The notes under the pieces were generated by a model. It ran no database searches. It was not told where the DNA came from and was given only the letters and a program-made list of their open reading frames with translations. Positions 34,242 to 44,236 of a DNA stretch of 64,000 nucleotides are shown one piece after another. Within the stretch, counting starts at the first letter, position 1. Each line of letters begins with the position of its first letter. The stretch comes from Cryobacterium lactosi (GTDB lineage: Bacteria; Actinomycetota; Actinomycetes; Actinomycetales; Microbacteriaceae). Position numbers and translations under genes: made by a program. The stretch covers positions 1-64,000 of the forward strand of contig NZ_SOHM01000003.1 in NCBI RefSeq assembly GCF_004403945.1. Reading direction: 5' to 3'.

Positions 34242-35678
34242 ATGCTCCTGAACGACGACTTCCTGCTCGGCACCGACATGGCCAAGAGACTCTTCCACAA
34301 CCATGCCAAGAAGATGCCGATCATCGACTTCCACTGCCACCTGAACCCGCAGGAGATCTACGAAGACGAGAACTTCACCAGCCTCACCGAGGTGTGGCTG
34401 AAGGGCGACCACTACAAGTGGCGCCTGATGCGCGCCAACGGCGTGCCGGAGGCCCTGATCACCGGCGACGGCGACGACTTCGACAAGTTCTACGCCTGGG
34501 CGGGCACCGTGGAGAAGGCCCTCGGCAACCCGCTCTACGTCTGGACGCACTTGGAGCTTCGCCGGTTCTTCAACATCGACCTGGTGCTCAGCCGCGAGAC
34601 CGCCCGCGAGGTCTACGACCGGGCCAACGCCCTGCTGGCCACCCCCGAGTTCTCCCGCCGCAGCCTCATCCGCTCCAGCAACGTCACCGCCATCTGCACG
34701 ACGGATGACCCGGCCGACGACCTGCGCTTCCACGAACTACTGCAGAGCGAGAAGTCGTTCAGCGTGGTCCCGGCCTTCCGGCCAGACAAGGCCATCAACA
34801 TCCACGCCGCCGGCTACGCCGAGTACCTTCTCACCCTCGGCACCGCCGCCGGCGTGAAGATCGGCACCTTCGCCGACATCGTCTCCGCGTTGAGCGCCCG
34901 GGTGGACTTCTTCCACTCGATGGGCGCCCGGCTTTCCGATCACGCCCTCGACACCGTGGTCTACGCGGAGTCGACCGAGGCCGAACTCGACGCCATCGTG
35001 GCCTCGGCCATCGGCGGCGGCGCCCTCACCGCACTGGAGAACGCCCAGTACCGCACCGCGGTGCTCAAGGCGCTGATGCGCATGTACGCGGCCAAGAACT
35101 GGACCATGCAGCTGCACCTGCACGCCCTGCGGAACACCAACCAGGTGATGCTCGGCAAGCTTGGCCCCGACACCGGCTACGACGGCATGAATGATCGCCC
35201 CGTCGCGGAGCCGCTCGCCGCGCTCTTCGACTCGATGGAGTCCGAGGACTCGATTCCCCGCACGATGCTGTACTCGCTGAACCCGAACGACTACCTGCCG
35301 TTGGTCACGCTGATGGGGTCCTACCAGAAGGGCACCGTGCAGAAGATGCAGCTGGGCAGCGCGTGGTGGCACAACGACACCCGCACCGGGATGCGCCTGC
35401 AATTGCAGACCTTCGCAGACGAGAGCCTGCTCTCGAACTTCGTGGGGATGCTCACGGACTCCCGCAGCTTCCTCTCCTACCCGCGGCACGAGTATTTCCG
35501 TCGCATCCTCTGCGAGCTCGTCGGCGAGTGGGCCGTACTCGGCGAGGTCCCCGACGACGAGGCCGTCCTCGGCCGGATGGTCGAAGACATCTCCTTCAAC
35601 AACGCTCACCACTATTTCGGCCTCTCGGTCAGCCCCTCCCTCAGCAGCCAAGGAATCGATTCTCATGTCACACGTTGA
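34242..35678 (+). CDS. uxaC: Uronate isomerase UxaC (E. coli-like)
   Basis: Interconverts D-galacturonate/D-tagaturonate and D-glucuronate/D-fructuronate; 478 residues. The amidohydrolase-fold metal motif DFHCHLNP (about 27-34) and segments AFRPDKAINIHA and WTMQLHLHALRNTN are typical. It differs strongly from the 12011 protein, so the two hexuronate operons use isomerases of different subfamilies. GAAGGA precedes the ATG. It overlaps uxaA by 14 nt. Confidence 0.92.
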   Translation: MLLNDDFLLGTDMAKRLFHNHAKKMPIIDFHCHLNPQEIYEDENFTSLTEVWLKGDHYKWRLMRANGVPEALITGDGDDFDKFYAWAGTVEKALGNPLYVWTHLELRRFFNIDLVLSRETAREVYDRANALLATPEFSRRSLIRSSNVTAICTTDDPADDLRFHELLQSEKSFSVVPAFRPDKAINIHAAGYAEYLLTLGTAAGVKIGTFADIVSALSARVDFFHSMGARLSDHALDTVVYAESTEAELDAIVASAIGGGALTALENAQYRTAVLKALMRMYAAKNWTMQLHLHALRNTNQVMLGKLGPDTGYDGMNDRPVAEPLAALFDSMESEDSIPRTMLYSLNPNDYLPLVTLMGSYQKGTVQKMQLGSAWWHNDTRTGMRLQLQTFADESLLSNFVGMLTDSRSFLSYPRHEYFRRILCELVGEWAVLGEVPDDEAVLGRMVEDISFNNAHHYFGLSVSPSLSSQGIDSHVTR

Positions 35679-37209
35679 CAGCATCACCGCCGGCACCTCC
35701 GTGCTGGTCATGGCCGCGGGCGACGACGTCGCCGTCGCCCTCCGCGACCTGGCGCCGGGGGAGACCCTCCCCGTCGGCGACGGCGTCCTCACCGTCACCA
35801 CGCTGATCCCGAGTGGTCACAAAGTGGCCCTCACCGACCTGGACGTCGGCGCCACCGTGCACAAGTATGGCCAGTCGATCGGCGTCGCCACGGCCCCGAT
35901 CAGGCGGGGCGAGCAGGTGCACAGCCACAACATCGGAATGGACCTCGCCGCCCGCAGCCACGAATTCGGCACCGTGCACACCGACCTGCCCGTCCCGACC
36001 GAACGCCGCACCTTCGACGGCTACCGACGTGCCGACGGCCGGGCCGGCACCAGGAACTACATCGCCATCCTCACCACGGTGAACTGCTCCGGCACCACCG
36101 CGAAGCTCATCGCCGACAGATTCCGCGGCGGGGCGCTGGATGCGTTCGAGAACGTCGACGGGGTCATCGCCCTCACCCACCAGAGCGGCTGCGGCCTGGT
36201 CCTGGAGAGCGAAGGCGCCCAGGTGCTGCTGCGCACCCTCAACGGCTACGCCAGGCACCCCAACATCGCCGGTGTGCTGATGCTCAGCCTCGGCTGCGAA
36301 ATGACCCCCACCAGCCTGGTCCTGGCCGAGGGCAGCGTGCCCAGCGACACCGTCGTGGAAAGCCTGTCGATCCAGGAGACCGGCGGCATGCGCAGCACCG
36401 TCGCCGCCGGCGTGGAGAAGATCCTCGCCCTGGCCGAGGCGATCAACACCCGCCACCGCGAACCGATCGACATCTCCGAACTCGTCCTGGGCCTGAACTG
36501 CGGCGGCTCCGACGGTTACTCCGGCATCACCGCCAACCCGGCGCTGGGCTGGGCGTCGGATGTGCTCGTGGCGCACGGCGGAACATCCGTTCTCGCCGAA
36601 ACCCCCGAGATCTACGGCGCCGAACACCTGCTCACCGCCCGCGCCACCACCCCCGCGGTCGGCCACAAGCTGATCGACCGGATCGACTGGTGGGAGACCT
36701 ACATCCACGCCAACGGCGGCACCATGGACAACAATCCCTCCCCCGGTAACAAGGCCGGCGGCATCAGCACCATCCTGGAGAAGTCGCTGGGCGCAGTGGC
36801 CAAGGCCGGCCACGCCGACCTCGCCGCGGTCTACGAATACGCCGAACCGATCGATACCCGGGGCCTCGGCTTCATGGACACCCCCGGCTACGACCCGGTG
36901 TCGGTCACCGGCTTGGTCGCCGGCGGCGCCACTGTCGTGGTCTTCACCACCGGCCGCGGCTCCGTCTTCGGCTGCAAGCCCACCCCGAGCATCAAGGTGG
37001 GTACCAACACCGAGCTGTTCCTGCGCCAGGGTGACGACATCGACATCGACGCCGGCCGGATCGCCGACGGCACCGCCACCGTCGACGAGGTCGGCGCCGA
37101 GATCCTCGACATGATCATCGCCGTCGCCAGCGGCACCCAGACCGTGAGCGAAGAATTCGACGTGGGCCAGGAAGAGTTCGTGCCGTGGCACATCGGGGCC
37201 GTGACCTGA
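35665..37209 (+). CDS. uxaA: Altronate dehydratase
   Basis: Dehydrates D-altronate to KDG; 514 residues, typical of full-length UxaA. An N-terminal SAF-like domain (about 10-100) precedes the catalytic UxaA region, with RADGRAGTRNYIAI, NCGGSDGYSGITANPA, NPSPGNKAGG and GSVFGCKPTPSIKV. It starts inside uxaC and ends in an ATGA overlap with the kinase gene, so translation is coupled throughout. Confidence 0.93.
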   Translation: MSHVDSITAGTSVLVMAAGDDVAVALRDLAPGETLPVGDGVLTVTTLIPSGHKVALTDLDVGATVHKYGQSIGVATAPIRRGEQVHSHNIGMDLAARSHEFGTVHTDLPVPTERRTFDGYRRADGRAGTRNYIAILTTVNCSGTTAKLIADRFRGGALDAFENVDGVIALTHQSGCGLVLESEGAQVLLRTLNGYARHPNIAGVLMLSLGCEMTPTSLVLAEGSVPSDTVVESLSIQETGGMRSTVAAGVEKILALAEAINTRHREPIDISELVLGLNCGGSDGYSGITANPALGWASDVLVAHGGTSVLAETPEIYGAEHLLTARATTPAVGHKLIDRIDWWETYIHANGGTMDNNPSPGNKAGGISTILEKSLGAVAKAGHADLAAVYEYAEPIDTRGLGFMDTPGYDPVSVTGLVAGGATVVVFTTGRGSVFGCKPTPSIKVGTNTELFLRQGDDIDIDAGRIADGTATVDEVGAEILDMIIAVASGTQTVSEEFDVGQEEFVPWHIGAVT

Positions 37210-38219
37210 TGGGCGGCCAGCACAGCACACGCGAGCAACCCACCGTGGTGTGCTTCGGCGAGACGATGGGCATGTTCACGCCCACCAGTTCGGTGCCGTT
37301 GAACACCGCGACCGGTTTCACCCTGGGCACCGGCGGCGCCGAGTCGAACGTGGCCATGCACCTGGCCGAACTCGGCCACGCCGTGGCCTGGGCCAGCGCC
37401 GTGGGCACCGACCCGGTCGGCACCAAGATCATCGACGCCCTCGGCGCAGCCGGTGTCGACACCCGGTGGGTCGGACGGTCCGCCGACGCACCGACCGGGC
37501 TCTACCTCAAAGAACCCGACACCGGTAGTGGAGCACACGTGTTCTACTACCGCCAAGGCTCGGCGGCATCCACGCTGAAGATCGCGGATGCCGCCGGCTG
37601 GCCCCTGGCCGGCGCCCGGTGGATCCACACCACCGGGATCACCCCCGCATTGTCGGGCACCTGCTCCGCCCTCGTGGAACACGTACTCGACCACGCCGCG
37701 GAGTGGGGGGCGTCGGTCTCGTTCGACATCAACTTCCGACCCGGCATCTGGTCGGTGCAGGATGCCGCGCCGCGGTTGCTCGCGCTGGCCCAGAAGGCCA
37801 CCGTGGTGCTCGTCGGACTCGACGAAGCGGCCACCCTCTGGGGCTGTGTCACCGCCGACGACGTGCGCGCCCTGCTGCCTCGGCTCCCGTACCTGGTGGT
37901 CAAGGACTCCTCGATCGACGCCACCGAATTCGCCCTCGCCGCCGACGGCACCGACACCGTTACCGTGGTGCCGGCCCGCAAGGTCGACGTCGTCGAGCCC
38001 GTCGGCGCCGGCGACGCCTTCGCCGCCGGCTACCTGTCCAGCCTGCTCGCCGCGGAGACCTCCGCCGAGCGCCTCGAACGAGGCCATTCCCGCGCCGCCT
38101 GGGCGCTGGGCAGCCGGCAGGACTTCCGCCCGGGACTCGGCCAGCGTATGTCGGCCGACGAACCGTCCGCGACCGAGATCCACGACCGCACGCTCGAGCT
38201 CAGGAGAGAACCCGCATGA
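37209..38219 (+). CDS. kdgK: 2-keto-3-deoxygluconate kinase (PfkB family)
   Basis: Phosphorylates KDG to KDPG; 336 residues. PfkB signatures are the N-terminal GxGGAESNVAM-type segment and the C-terminal VEPVGAGDAFAAGYL, whose Asp is the catalytic base. Placement between altronate dehydratase and KDPG aldolase fixes the role. It probably also serves the KDG made by the 12011-17896 branch, which has no KDG kinase of its own. Confidence 0.92.
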   Translation: MGGQHSTREQPTVVCFGETMGMFTPTSSVPLNTATGFTLGTGGAESNVAMHLAELGHAVAWASAVGTDPVGTKIIDALGAAGVDTRWVGRSADAPTGLYLKEPDTGSGAHVFYYRQGSAASTLKIADAAGWPLAGARWIHTTGITPALSGTCSALVEHVLDHAAEWGASVSFDINFRPGIWSVQDAAPRLLALAQKATVVLVGLDEAATLWGCVTADDVRALLPRLPYLVVKDSSIDATEFALAADGTDTVTVVPARKVDVVEPVGAGDAFAAGYLSSLLAAETSAERLERGHSRAAWALGSRQDFRPGLGQRMSADEPSATEIHDRTLELRREPA

Positions 38220-38863
38220 CCACGACCACCAGCACCACCGCCCAGCCGCTTTCCGCCACGCAGTGGTTCCCCGGCGACTTCTTCCGAGTCCCCGTCATCG
38301 CGGTCTTCCGCGGCCTGTCGGCCGCCGAGGCCGTTCGCCTGTCGACGCGCGCCTGGGACGCCGGGGTCGAACACGTCGAAATCCCGATCCAGACCCTCGA
38401 CGCCGTCCCCGTGCTGCAGGCCGTCGCCGACGCTGCCGCCGAACGCGGCCTCGTCATCGGTGCCGGCACCGTGACCACGATCGAGCAGCTCGACGCCGCG
38501 ACGAACGTGGGCGTGGCGTTCACGGTCTCGCCCGGCCTCGATCCGGCCATCGTGGCCGAGAGCGTGCGCCGCGGCATCCCGCACCTGCCGGGCATCGCCA
38601 CTGCCACCGAAATCCTGCAGGCCCGCGCCCTCGGCCTCACCTGGGTCAAGGCATTCCCCGCGTCCCTGCTCGGCGCCGCCTGGGTCAAGGCCCAGAAGGG
38701 GCCGTACCCGAACACCAACTTCATCGCCACCGGCGGCGTCACCGCCCTGAACGCGCCGGAATTCCTGGCCGCGGGCACCAGTGTGGTCGGTCTCTCCGGC
38801 GCCTTCGCCGACGACGCGCAGCTCGATCTGGTGCGCGCCCTGATCATCGGCGCCCGCGGGTGA
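38216..38863 (+). CDS. eda: KDPG aldolase
   Basis: Splits 2-keto-3-deoxy-6-phosphogluconate into pyruvate and glyceraldehyde-3-phosphate; 215 residues. The Schiff-base Lys145 lies in WVKAFPAS, Glu55 in VEIPIQT is the catalytic acid/base, and GAGTVTT and FIATGGV are conserved phosphate and substrate segments. It is the last gene of the operon and overlaps kdgK by 4 nt. Confidence 0.94.
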   Translation: MTTTTSTTAQPLSATQWFPGDFFRVPVIAVFRGLSAAEAVRLSTRAWDAGVEHVEIPIQTLDAVPVLQAVADAAAERGLVIGAGTVTTIEQLDAATNVGVAFTVSPGLDPAIVAESVRRGIPHLPGIATATEILQARALGLTWVKAFPASLLGAAWVKAQKGPYPNTNFIATGGVTALNAPEFLAAGTSVVGLSGAFADDAQLDLVRALIIGARG

Positions 38864-38877
38864 CAACCCGCATCGCC

Positions 38878-38911
38878 GGGCCCTGCGACCGCACGGTTGC
38901 GGGCCCCGTCC
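38878..38911 (+). terminator. Possible terminator after eda
   Basis: Imperfect inverted repeat around GGGCCC...GCGACC / GGTTGC...GGGCCC, starting 15 nt after the stop. Confidence 0.45.
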
Positions 38912-38979
38912 GGTCGGTCTAGGACCAAAGGCACCACCGCCTGGGCGCTAGGCTGAGCCGAGACCTGAGGGAGAGTCAC

Positions 38980-41268
38980 GTGTGGGTGAACTGGCGTGAC
39001 AGGACGATCCGTGGAGCCGGAGATCGCTGGCTGATGTGGACGGTTTTCGCCCTCGTGGCGGCGTACACGGTCGGCCTGCTGCTGCACGGTGCGGGGCCGA
39101 ACCCCCTCGTGGACATCTGGCTGGGCGAACTCACCCAGTGGGTTCCCGTCGCGGTCTTCTGGCTGGCCGCCGTGCGCACCCGCTTCACGCGCGGCGACGT
39201 GCTGTTCGCCACGCTCGCAGTGACGTTCAACGCCGCCGCTGACACCTACTACGTGACCGCGATGGATGCCGGGGGCGAGTTGCCGTTCCCGTCCCCGGCC
39301 GATGTCGGCTATCTGCTCTTCTACCCGCTGATGCTCGCCGCCCTGGTGGCCCTGGTGCGCAGCCAGATGCGCGGACTGGCCTGGTCGGTCCTGCTCGACA
39401 GCGCCGTCGGCGCCTTGGGCGCCGCCGCGGTCCTCGCCGCCGTCCTCGCCCCGGTGCTCACCGTGGCCGTTGACGAGTCCGCGGTCCTGGCCACGGTCGT
39501 CGCCGTGGCCTACCCCGTCTTCGACCTGCTCCTGGTCGCCGTGATCGCGGGCATCGCCGCCGCGCCTGGCCTGCGCATCGGAGAGCGCTGGGCCTTCCTG
39601 GTCGGCGGCCTCGTGGTCTTCGCCGCGGCCGACGTGGTCTATGCGCTGCTCGAGGTGAGCGGCACCTACATCGTCGGCCTGCCGCTCGACGCGGCGTGGG
39701 CGCTCGGTCTCGCCCTGATGGTCGTCTGGGTCGACGCCGCCGGCCGGCCGCACCGCGGCCCCTATTCCGGCGACCGCAAGACCCCGGCCCTCTTTGTTCC
39801 CGCCGTGTCCGTTGCCGCCGCACTGGGCGTGCTGATCGTCGGCACGCAGATCGTCCAACCCGCCACCGCGGTCATCCTGGCCAGCCTCACCGTGTCCCTG
39901 GCCGCGATCCCGCTGGTGTTCCGGCAGCGACTGCTGCGCCGGCAAGCCCGAACCGACGACCTCACCGGCCTGCCCAACCGGCGGGCGCTCTACGCGGATG
40001 CGCCGGCACTGCTCACGATCAGCCGGGCCGCAGCGCGGCAACAACACAGTGCTCTCCTACTGCTCGACCTCGACAGGTTCAAGGAGGTCAACGACAGCCT
40101 CGGCCACGACGTCGGCGACAGACTGTTGGTGCAGGTGAGCGGCCGTCTGGCTACGGCCCTGCCGCCAGACGCGAGGCTGGCTCGTCTCGGTGGCGACGAG
40201 TTCGCCATCCTGCTGGTGAATGCCGGCGAGGCAGAGGCGACCACCGTGGCGCTGAGTCTGCGAGACGCCCTCGCGCAGACCTTCAGCCTCGAGGGGCTGG
40301 CCGTGCAGACCAGCGCCAGTATCGGCATAGCCCTCTTCCCCGAGCAGGGCCACGACCTCAGCGACCTGCTGCGCCGGGCCGATATGGCGATGTACAAGGC
40401 CAAGTCCAGCCGGGGTGGTCACCACGTGTACCGGTCCGAAGATGACAGCCACGGCGACACCAGGTTGCGCACCCTGCAAGAACTGCGCCTGGCCGTGACC
40501 GACGACCAGCTCGTGGTGTACTACCAACCCAAGATCAACCTGCGAACCGGCGAGGTGACCGGGGTCGAGGCTCTGGTGCGCTGGCAGCACCCCACCCGCG
40601 GCCTGTTGCTGCCGGAGGACTTCCTCGACCTTGTCGAGGAATCGGGGCTGATGCACGCGCTCACCCGGATCGTGCTGGGCAAGGCACTCGATCAGGCCGT
40701 GCTCTGGCAGCACGCCGGGCACGCCCTGACCATCGCGGTCAACATGTCGGCCAGCTCGCTGGTGAACGTCGAGTTCCCCGAGGAGATCGTGCGGATGGTC
40801 ACCGCACGCAGGCTGCCGGCGTCGGCGCTGATGCTGGAGATCACCGAAGACTTCCTGATGAGCGACAGGGACCGGGCCAGGGACGTGCTCAGCCGGCTGA
40901 GGGAAGCCGGGATCCAGATCGCCGTCGACGACTTCGGCACCGGCTACAGCTCGCTGTCCTACCTGCGGGACCTCCCCATCGACGAACTCAAGCTGGACCG
41001 CTCTTTCGTCTCGCCAATGGCCGACGATGCCCGCGCCGCGTCCCTGGTGGCGTCCACCATCGACCTAGCGCACAGCCTGGGCCTGCGGATGGTCGCCGAG
41101 GGTGTGGAAAGCAGTGTCGCCTACGACGAGCTGGCCCGGTACGGCTGCGATCACGCGCAGGGCTTCTTCATGTCGCAGCCGATTCCGGCCCTGGAGCTGG
41201 AGCGATGGTTGGCGGCTCGCCACGCTCTGGAACCGGGGTCAGCGGACGAAATCCGGCTGCTGCCGTGA
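38980..41268 (+). CDS. Membrane GGDEF-EAL cyclic-di-GMP protein
   Basis: 762 residues. About nine membrane helices fill residues 18-300, forming a sensor of unknown ligand. A GGDEF domain follows, with intact GGDEF at 404-408, then an EAL domain with EAL at 530-532 and the metal/catalytic segments NMS, ITEDFLM, DDFGTGYSSLSYL, KLDRSFV and AEGVES. Both synthesis and hydrolysis of c-di-GMP look possible. I see no RxxD inhibitory site at the usual spacing before GGDEF. The GTG follows GAGGGAG; a TAGGCT box lies at 38949-38954. Confidence 0.92.
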   Translation: MWVNWRDRTIRGAGDRWLMWTVFALVAAYTVGLLLHGAGPNPLVDIWLGELTQWVPVAVFWLAAVRTRFTRGDVLFATLAVTFNAAADTYYVTAMDAGGELPFPSPADVGYLLFYPLMLAALVALVRSQMRGLAWSVLLDSAVGALGAAAVLAAVLAPVLTVAVDESAVLATVVAVAYPVFDLLLVAVIAGIAAAPGLRIGERWAFLVGGLVVFAAADVVYALLEVSGTYIVGLPLDAAWALGLALMVVWVDAAGRPHRGPYSGDRKTPALFVPAVSVAAALGVLIVGTQIVQPATAVILASLTVSLAAIPLVFRQRLLRRQARTDDLTGLPNRRALYADAPALLTISRAAARQQHSALLLLDLDRFKEVNDSLGHDVGDRLLVQVSGRLATALPPDARLARLGGDEFAILLVNAGEAEATTVALSLRDALAQTFSLEGLAVQTSASIGIALFPEQGHDLSDLLRRADMAMYKAKSSRGGHHVYRSEDDSHGDTRLRTLQELRLAVTDDQLVVYYQPKINLRTGEVTGVEALVRWQHPTRGLLLPEDFLDLVEESGLMHALTRIVLGKALDQAVLWQHAGHALTIAVNMSASSLVNVEFPEEIVRMVTARRLPASALMLEITEDFLMSDRDRARDVLSRLREAGIQIAVDDFGTGYSSLSYLRDLPIDELKLDRSFVSPMADDARAASLVASTIDLAHSLGLRMVAEGVESSVAYDELARYGCDHAQGFFMSQPIPALELERWLAARHALEPGSADEIRLLP

Positions 41269-41352
41269 CGTTTGGGTCCCGGTTCACGTCTCAGTACTGA
41301 ACCCGGCAGGCCGTCTAGCGGCCGTCGACCCCTCGTTCCGGCTAGGAGCCAC

Positions 41353-42231
41353 ATGACTGACCTCCAGAACCCCACCACCGCCTTCCATACCGGCGGTTTC
41401 CCCCTGCAGCAGCAGGAGCAGCCCGGCCTGACCGGGGCCACAGTGCCTCGCCCCGACCACGGCGAAGACACCTATGTCGGCACCGGCAAGCTCCAGGGCA
41501 AGCGGGCGCTGGTCACCGGCGGCGATTCCGGAATCGGCCGTGCCGTCGCCATCGCCTTCGCGCGGGAGGGCGCCGACGTGGCCATCTCGTACCTGCCCGA
41601 AGAGCATGACGACGCTGAAGACACCGCGGCCCTGGTGCGCGCCGCCGGGCGGAGCGCCGTGCTGTTGGCCGGCGACATCCGCAGCGAACAGCACTGCATC
41701 GACATTGTCGAGCACACGACGGCCCAGCTGGGCGGCCTGGACATCCTGGTGCTGAACGCGGCCTACCAGGAGAACCGGAACGGTCTGGAGACGCTCGAGA
41801 CCAAGGAATTCGACAGGGTCTTCAAGACCAACCTCTATGCGACGTTGTGGATCGCCCGGGCCGCGATCCCGCATCTCACGCCGGGCTCCTCGATCATCAC
41901 CACCACCTCGATCCAGGCGTCCAGCCCGTCACCGGAACTGATCGACTACGCGATGACCAAGGCTGCGCTGGTGGCGTTCACCCAGGCGCTCGCCCAGCAG
42001 CTGGGATCCACCGGGGTGCGGGTCAACGCCGTCGCTCCCGGACCGATCTGGACGCCGCTGATCCCCGCGACATCGTGGCCGGACAAGCTGCCCACCTTCG
42101 GTCAGGACACCCCGTTGGGCCGGGCGGGTCAGCCCGCCGAACTGGCGTCTGCCTACGTCTACTTGGCTTCGACGGACTCGTCGTACACCTCGGGCGCCGT
42201 GCTGCCGGTCACGGGCGGGCGCGGCTTCTAG
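41353..42231 (+). CDS. SDR-family oxidoreductase (YghA/YhdF-like)
   Basis: 292-residue short-chain dehydrogenase of the subgroup with a long N-terminal extension (1-45). Cofactor motif TGGDSGIGRA begins near residue 56. The catalytic set is Ser in TTTSIQAS, Tyr and Lys in YAMTK. The substrate is unknown; relatives are linked to general stress response. AGGAG precedes the ATG. It ends 17 bp from a convergent TetR gene. Confidence 0.88.
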   Translation: MTDLQNPTTAFHTGGFPLQQQEQPGLTGATVPRPDHGEDTYVGTGKLQGKRALVTGGDSGIGRAVAIAFAREGADVAISYLPEEHDDAEDTAALVRAAGRSAVLLAGDIRSEQHCIDIVEHTTAQLGGLDILVLNAAYQENRNGLETLETKEFDRVFKTNLYATLWIARAAIPHLTPGSSIITTTSIQASSPSPELIDYAMTKAALVAFTQALAQQLGSTGVRVNAVAPGPIWTPLIPATSWPDKLPTFGQDTPLGRAGQPAELASAYVYLASTDSSYTSGAVLPVTGGRGF

Positions 42232-42248
42232 ACCACCCGCACAGGGGC

Positions 42249-42854
42249 TCAGGACGGACGACGCAGGCCGTCGAGGAGGAGGTCGGCAGCGGCGTGCAGC
42301 CCGGCGGGCGGCACGCCGTCGAGCAGTTGCGTGGAGATGCCCAGCACAAAGGAGTGCACCAGGATCGCCGAGACCGCAGGATCAAGGTCGGCAGGGATCG
42401 CGCCGGCATCAACACCTCGACGGATGCACGCCTCGATGCCGGCGCGATCCTCCGCCCGACGTGCGGCGACGACACTACGCGCCGCGACGTCATCGTCGCC
42501 GCCCGCACCGACGGTCGCTGAGAGCGTCACGAGACACCCGCCCGGATGCGCGGGGTCGGACTGCATCTCGATCGTCCCGTGAATCATCAGGCCGAGCGCG
42601 TCGACCGGGCCGAGCGTCAGGTCGCCGACGAGTTCGCTCACCCGTCCCGGACCGGCGATGTAGTGCGAGATCGCACTCTCGAACAGGCCTTCCTTCGACC
42701 CGAAGGCGCCGTAGAGGCTCGCCGACGAGAGCCCGGTCGCCGCACGCAGCTGCGCGATCGACGACGCCTCGTACCCGTGCCGCCAGAACACCTGCATCGC
42801 GGCATCGAGAACCTCGTGCTCGACGAAGGTCCTCGGTCGTCCCTGCTGTGCCAT
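42249..42854 (-). CDS. TetR-family repressor of the adjacent MFS exporter
   Basis: 201 residues. HTH at about 10-55 (DAAMQVFWRHGYEASSIAQLRAATGLSSASLYGAFGSKE, in pieces) and a C-terminal ligand domain typical of regulators of drug exporters. It diverges from the MFS gene. CGTTCGTTCC occurs twice in the intergenic region, once before each gene. Confidence 0.88.
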   Translation of the reverse strand: MAQQGRPRTFVEHEVLDAAMQVFWRHGYEASSIAQLRAATGLSSASLYGAFGSKEGLFESAISHYIAGPGRVSELVGDLTLGPVDALGLMIHGTIEMQSDPAHPGGCLVTLSATVGAGGDDDVAARSVVAARRAEDRAGIEACIRRGVDAGAIPADLDPAVSAILVHSFVLGISTQLLDGVPPAGLHAAADLLLDGLRRPS

Positions 42855-42870
42855 CTCATTCCTTTCGGAT

Positions 42871-42927
42871 CGTTCGTTCCAGTTTGACACACCGCGGGGA
42901 GTTCGTCACTATGGGAACGTTCGTTCC
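42871..42927. promoter_or_regulatory. Divergent promoter with duplicated TetR half-operator
   Basis: CGTTCGTTCC occurs at 42871-42880 and at 42918-42927; the second is part of the inverted repeat GGAACGTTCGTTCC (42914-42927). A consensus -35 TTGACA (42884-42889) with CACTAT 17 nt later (42907-42912) would serve the MFS gene, so bound repressor would cover its start point. Confidence 0.65.
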
Positions 42928-42948
42928 ATAAATCGAGAAGGGTCATCA

Positions 42949-44163
42949 GTGTCCTCACCAGCATCCGAAACCACCGCCACGAAGCCGCGGGAGAGCGAGC
43001 GCCGCCTGCCCGTCCTCGCCCTTGTCCTGATGGCTCTCAGCGGGTTCATCATCATCATGACCGAGACGCTACCGGCCGGGCTGCTTCCCCAACTCGCCGC
43101 CGATTTCCAGGTCAGCGACGGCACCGTCGGCCAACTCATAACCGTCTACGCCCTCGGCACCGTCGTCGCCGCGATCCCCACGATCGCGATGACGCGGGGC
43201 GCGTCCCGCAAGCCGTTGCTTGTCATCGGGCTGCTTGGCTTTCTCGTCGCGAACACCCTCACAGCGATGGCGCCGACACTCGTGATCGCGCTCGTGGTGC
43301 GGTTCATCGCCGGGGCATTTTCCGGCCTCATTTGGGGCATGCTCGCGGGCTATGCGCGTCGCATCGCCGCCCCCGAGCATGCGGGCCGCGCCCTGGCGAT
43401 CGCGATGGCCGGCACTCCGGTCGCGCTCTCGATCGGCACGCCGCTTGGCGCGTGGCTCGGCTCGATGGTGGGCTGGCGATGGTCCTTCGCCGGAGTCTCC
43501 GTGCTGACCGTGGTCGTCGTGCTGTTGGTGCTTGCGTGTGTGCCCAACGCCCCAGGGCAGCGATCAGACACCCGACTTTCCCTCGGCCGGGTCGTTTTGA
43601 TCCCGGGCGTGGCCGTCGTGCTCGGCGTGGTGTTCGCCTGGATGCTCGCGCACAATCTGCTCTACTCGTACATCGCGCCGTACCTTGACGGCGCGGGAGT
43701 GGGGCTGCGCCCCGACGTTGCCCTGTTCGCCTTCGGTGTCGCCGCGCTCGTCGGTATCTGGATCACGGGCACCCTCATCGACCGATCGCTGCGACGCCTT
43801 GCTCTCGCGAGCACGGCGGCCTTCATCATCGCCGGCGCACTGTTGCTCGCCTTCCCGGCTTCCCTGCCGGTGACGATCGTGGCGATCGCACTGTGGGGCG
43901 TAGCCTTCGGCGGCGCCGCCACACAACTGCAGAAAGCGATCGGCGATGCGGCCGGGGAGAGCGTCGACGTTGCCAACGCGATGCTCACGACGGCCTTCAA
44001 CCTCGCCATCTTCGGCGGCGGGGCGTTCGGCGCGCTCCTCGTTGACGGCAGCGGGCCGGCAGCGCTTCCCCTCGCGATGATCGCACTCTCCGCGGTCGCC
44101 CTGGTGACCGTCATCCTCGGCCGCAAGCAGGCCTTCCCGTCACGTCGGACGGTTGCCATGTAG
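42949..44163 (+). CDS. MFS efflux transporter (sugar/drug exporter type)
   Basis: 404 residues with 12 predicted helices, in the arabinose-efflux/chloramphenicol-resistance-like branch (ETLPAGLLPQLAADF near helix 1, GWRWSFAG in the first half). Likely exports a small toxic or sugar-like molecule by proton antiport. It is divergent from a TetR regulator that probably represses it. GTG start after GAAGGG. Confidence 0.87.
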   Translation: MSSPASETTATKPRESERRLPVLALVLMALSGFIIIMTETLPAGLLPQLAADFQVSDGTVGQLITVYALGTVVAAIPTIAMTRGASRKPLLVIGLLGFLVANTLTAMAPTLVIALVVRFIAGAFSGLIWGMLAGYARRIAAPEHAGRALAIAMAGTPVALSIGTPLGAWLGSMVGWRWSFAGVSVLTVVVVLLVLACVPNAPGQRSDTRLSLGRVVLIPGVAVVLGVVFAWMLAHNLLYSYIAPYLDGAGVGLRPDVALFAFGVAALVGIWITGTLIDRSLRRLALASTAAFIIAGALLLAFPASLPVTIVAIALWGVAFGGAATQLQKAIGDAAGESVDVANAMLTTAFNLAIFGGGAFGALLVDGSGPAALPLAMIALSAVALVTVILGRKQAFPSRRTVAM

Positions 44164-44191
44164 CGAACACAATCACACCGGCGCACAGCAG

Positions 44192-44227
44192 CAGCGGGCG
44201 GCGGCATCCGGGATGCGCCGCCCGCTG
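44192..44227. terminator. Hairpin between convergent MFS and SHOCT genes
   Basis: CAGCGGGCGGCG...GCATC / GATGC...GCCGCCCGCTG, a long stem with one bulged G and a tiny loop. Confidence 0.75.
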
Positions 44228-44236
44228 ATGTTCGGG

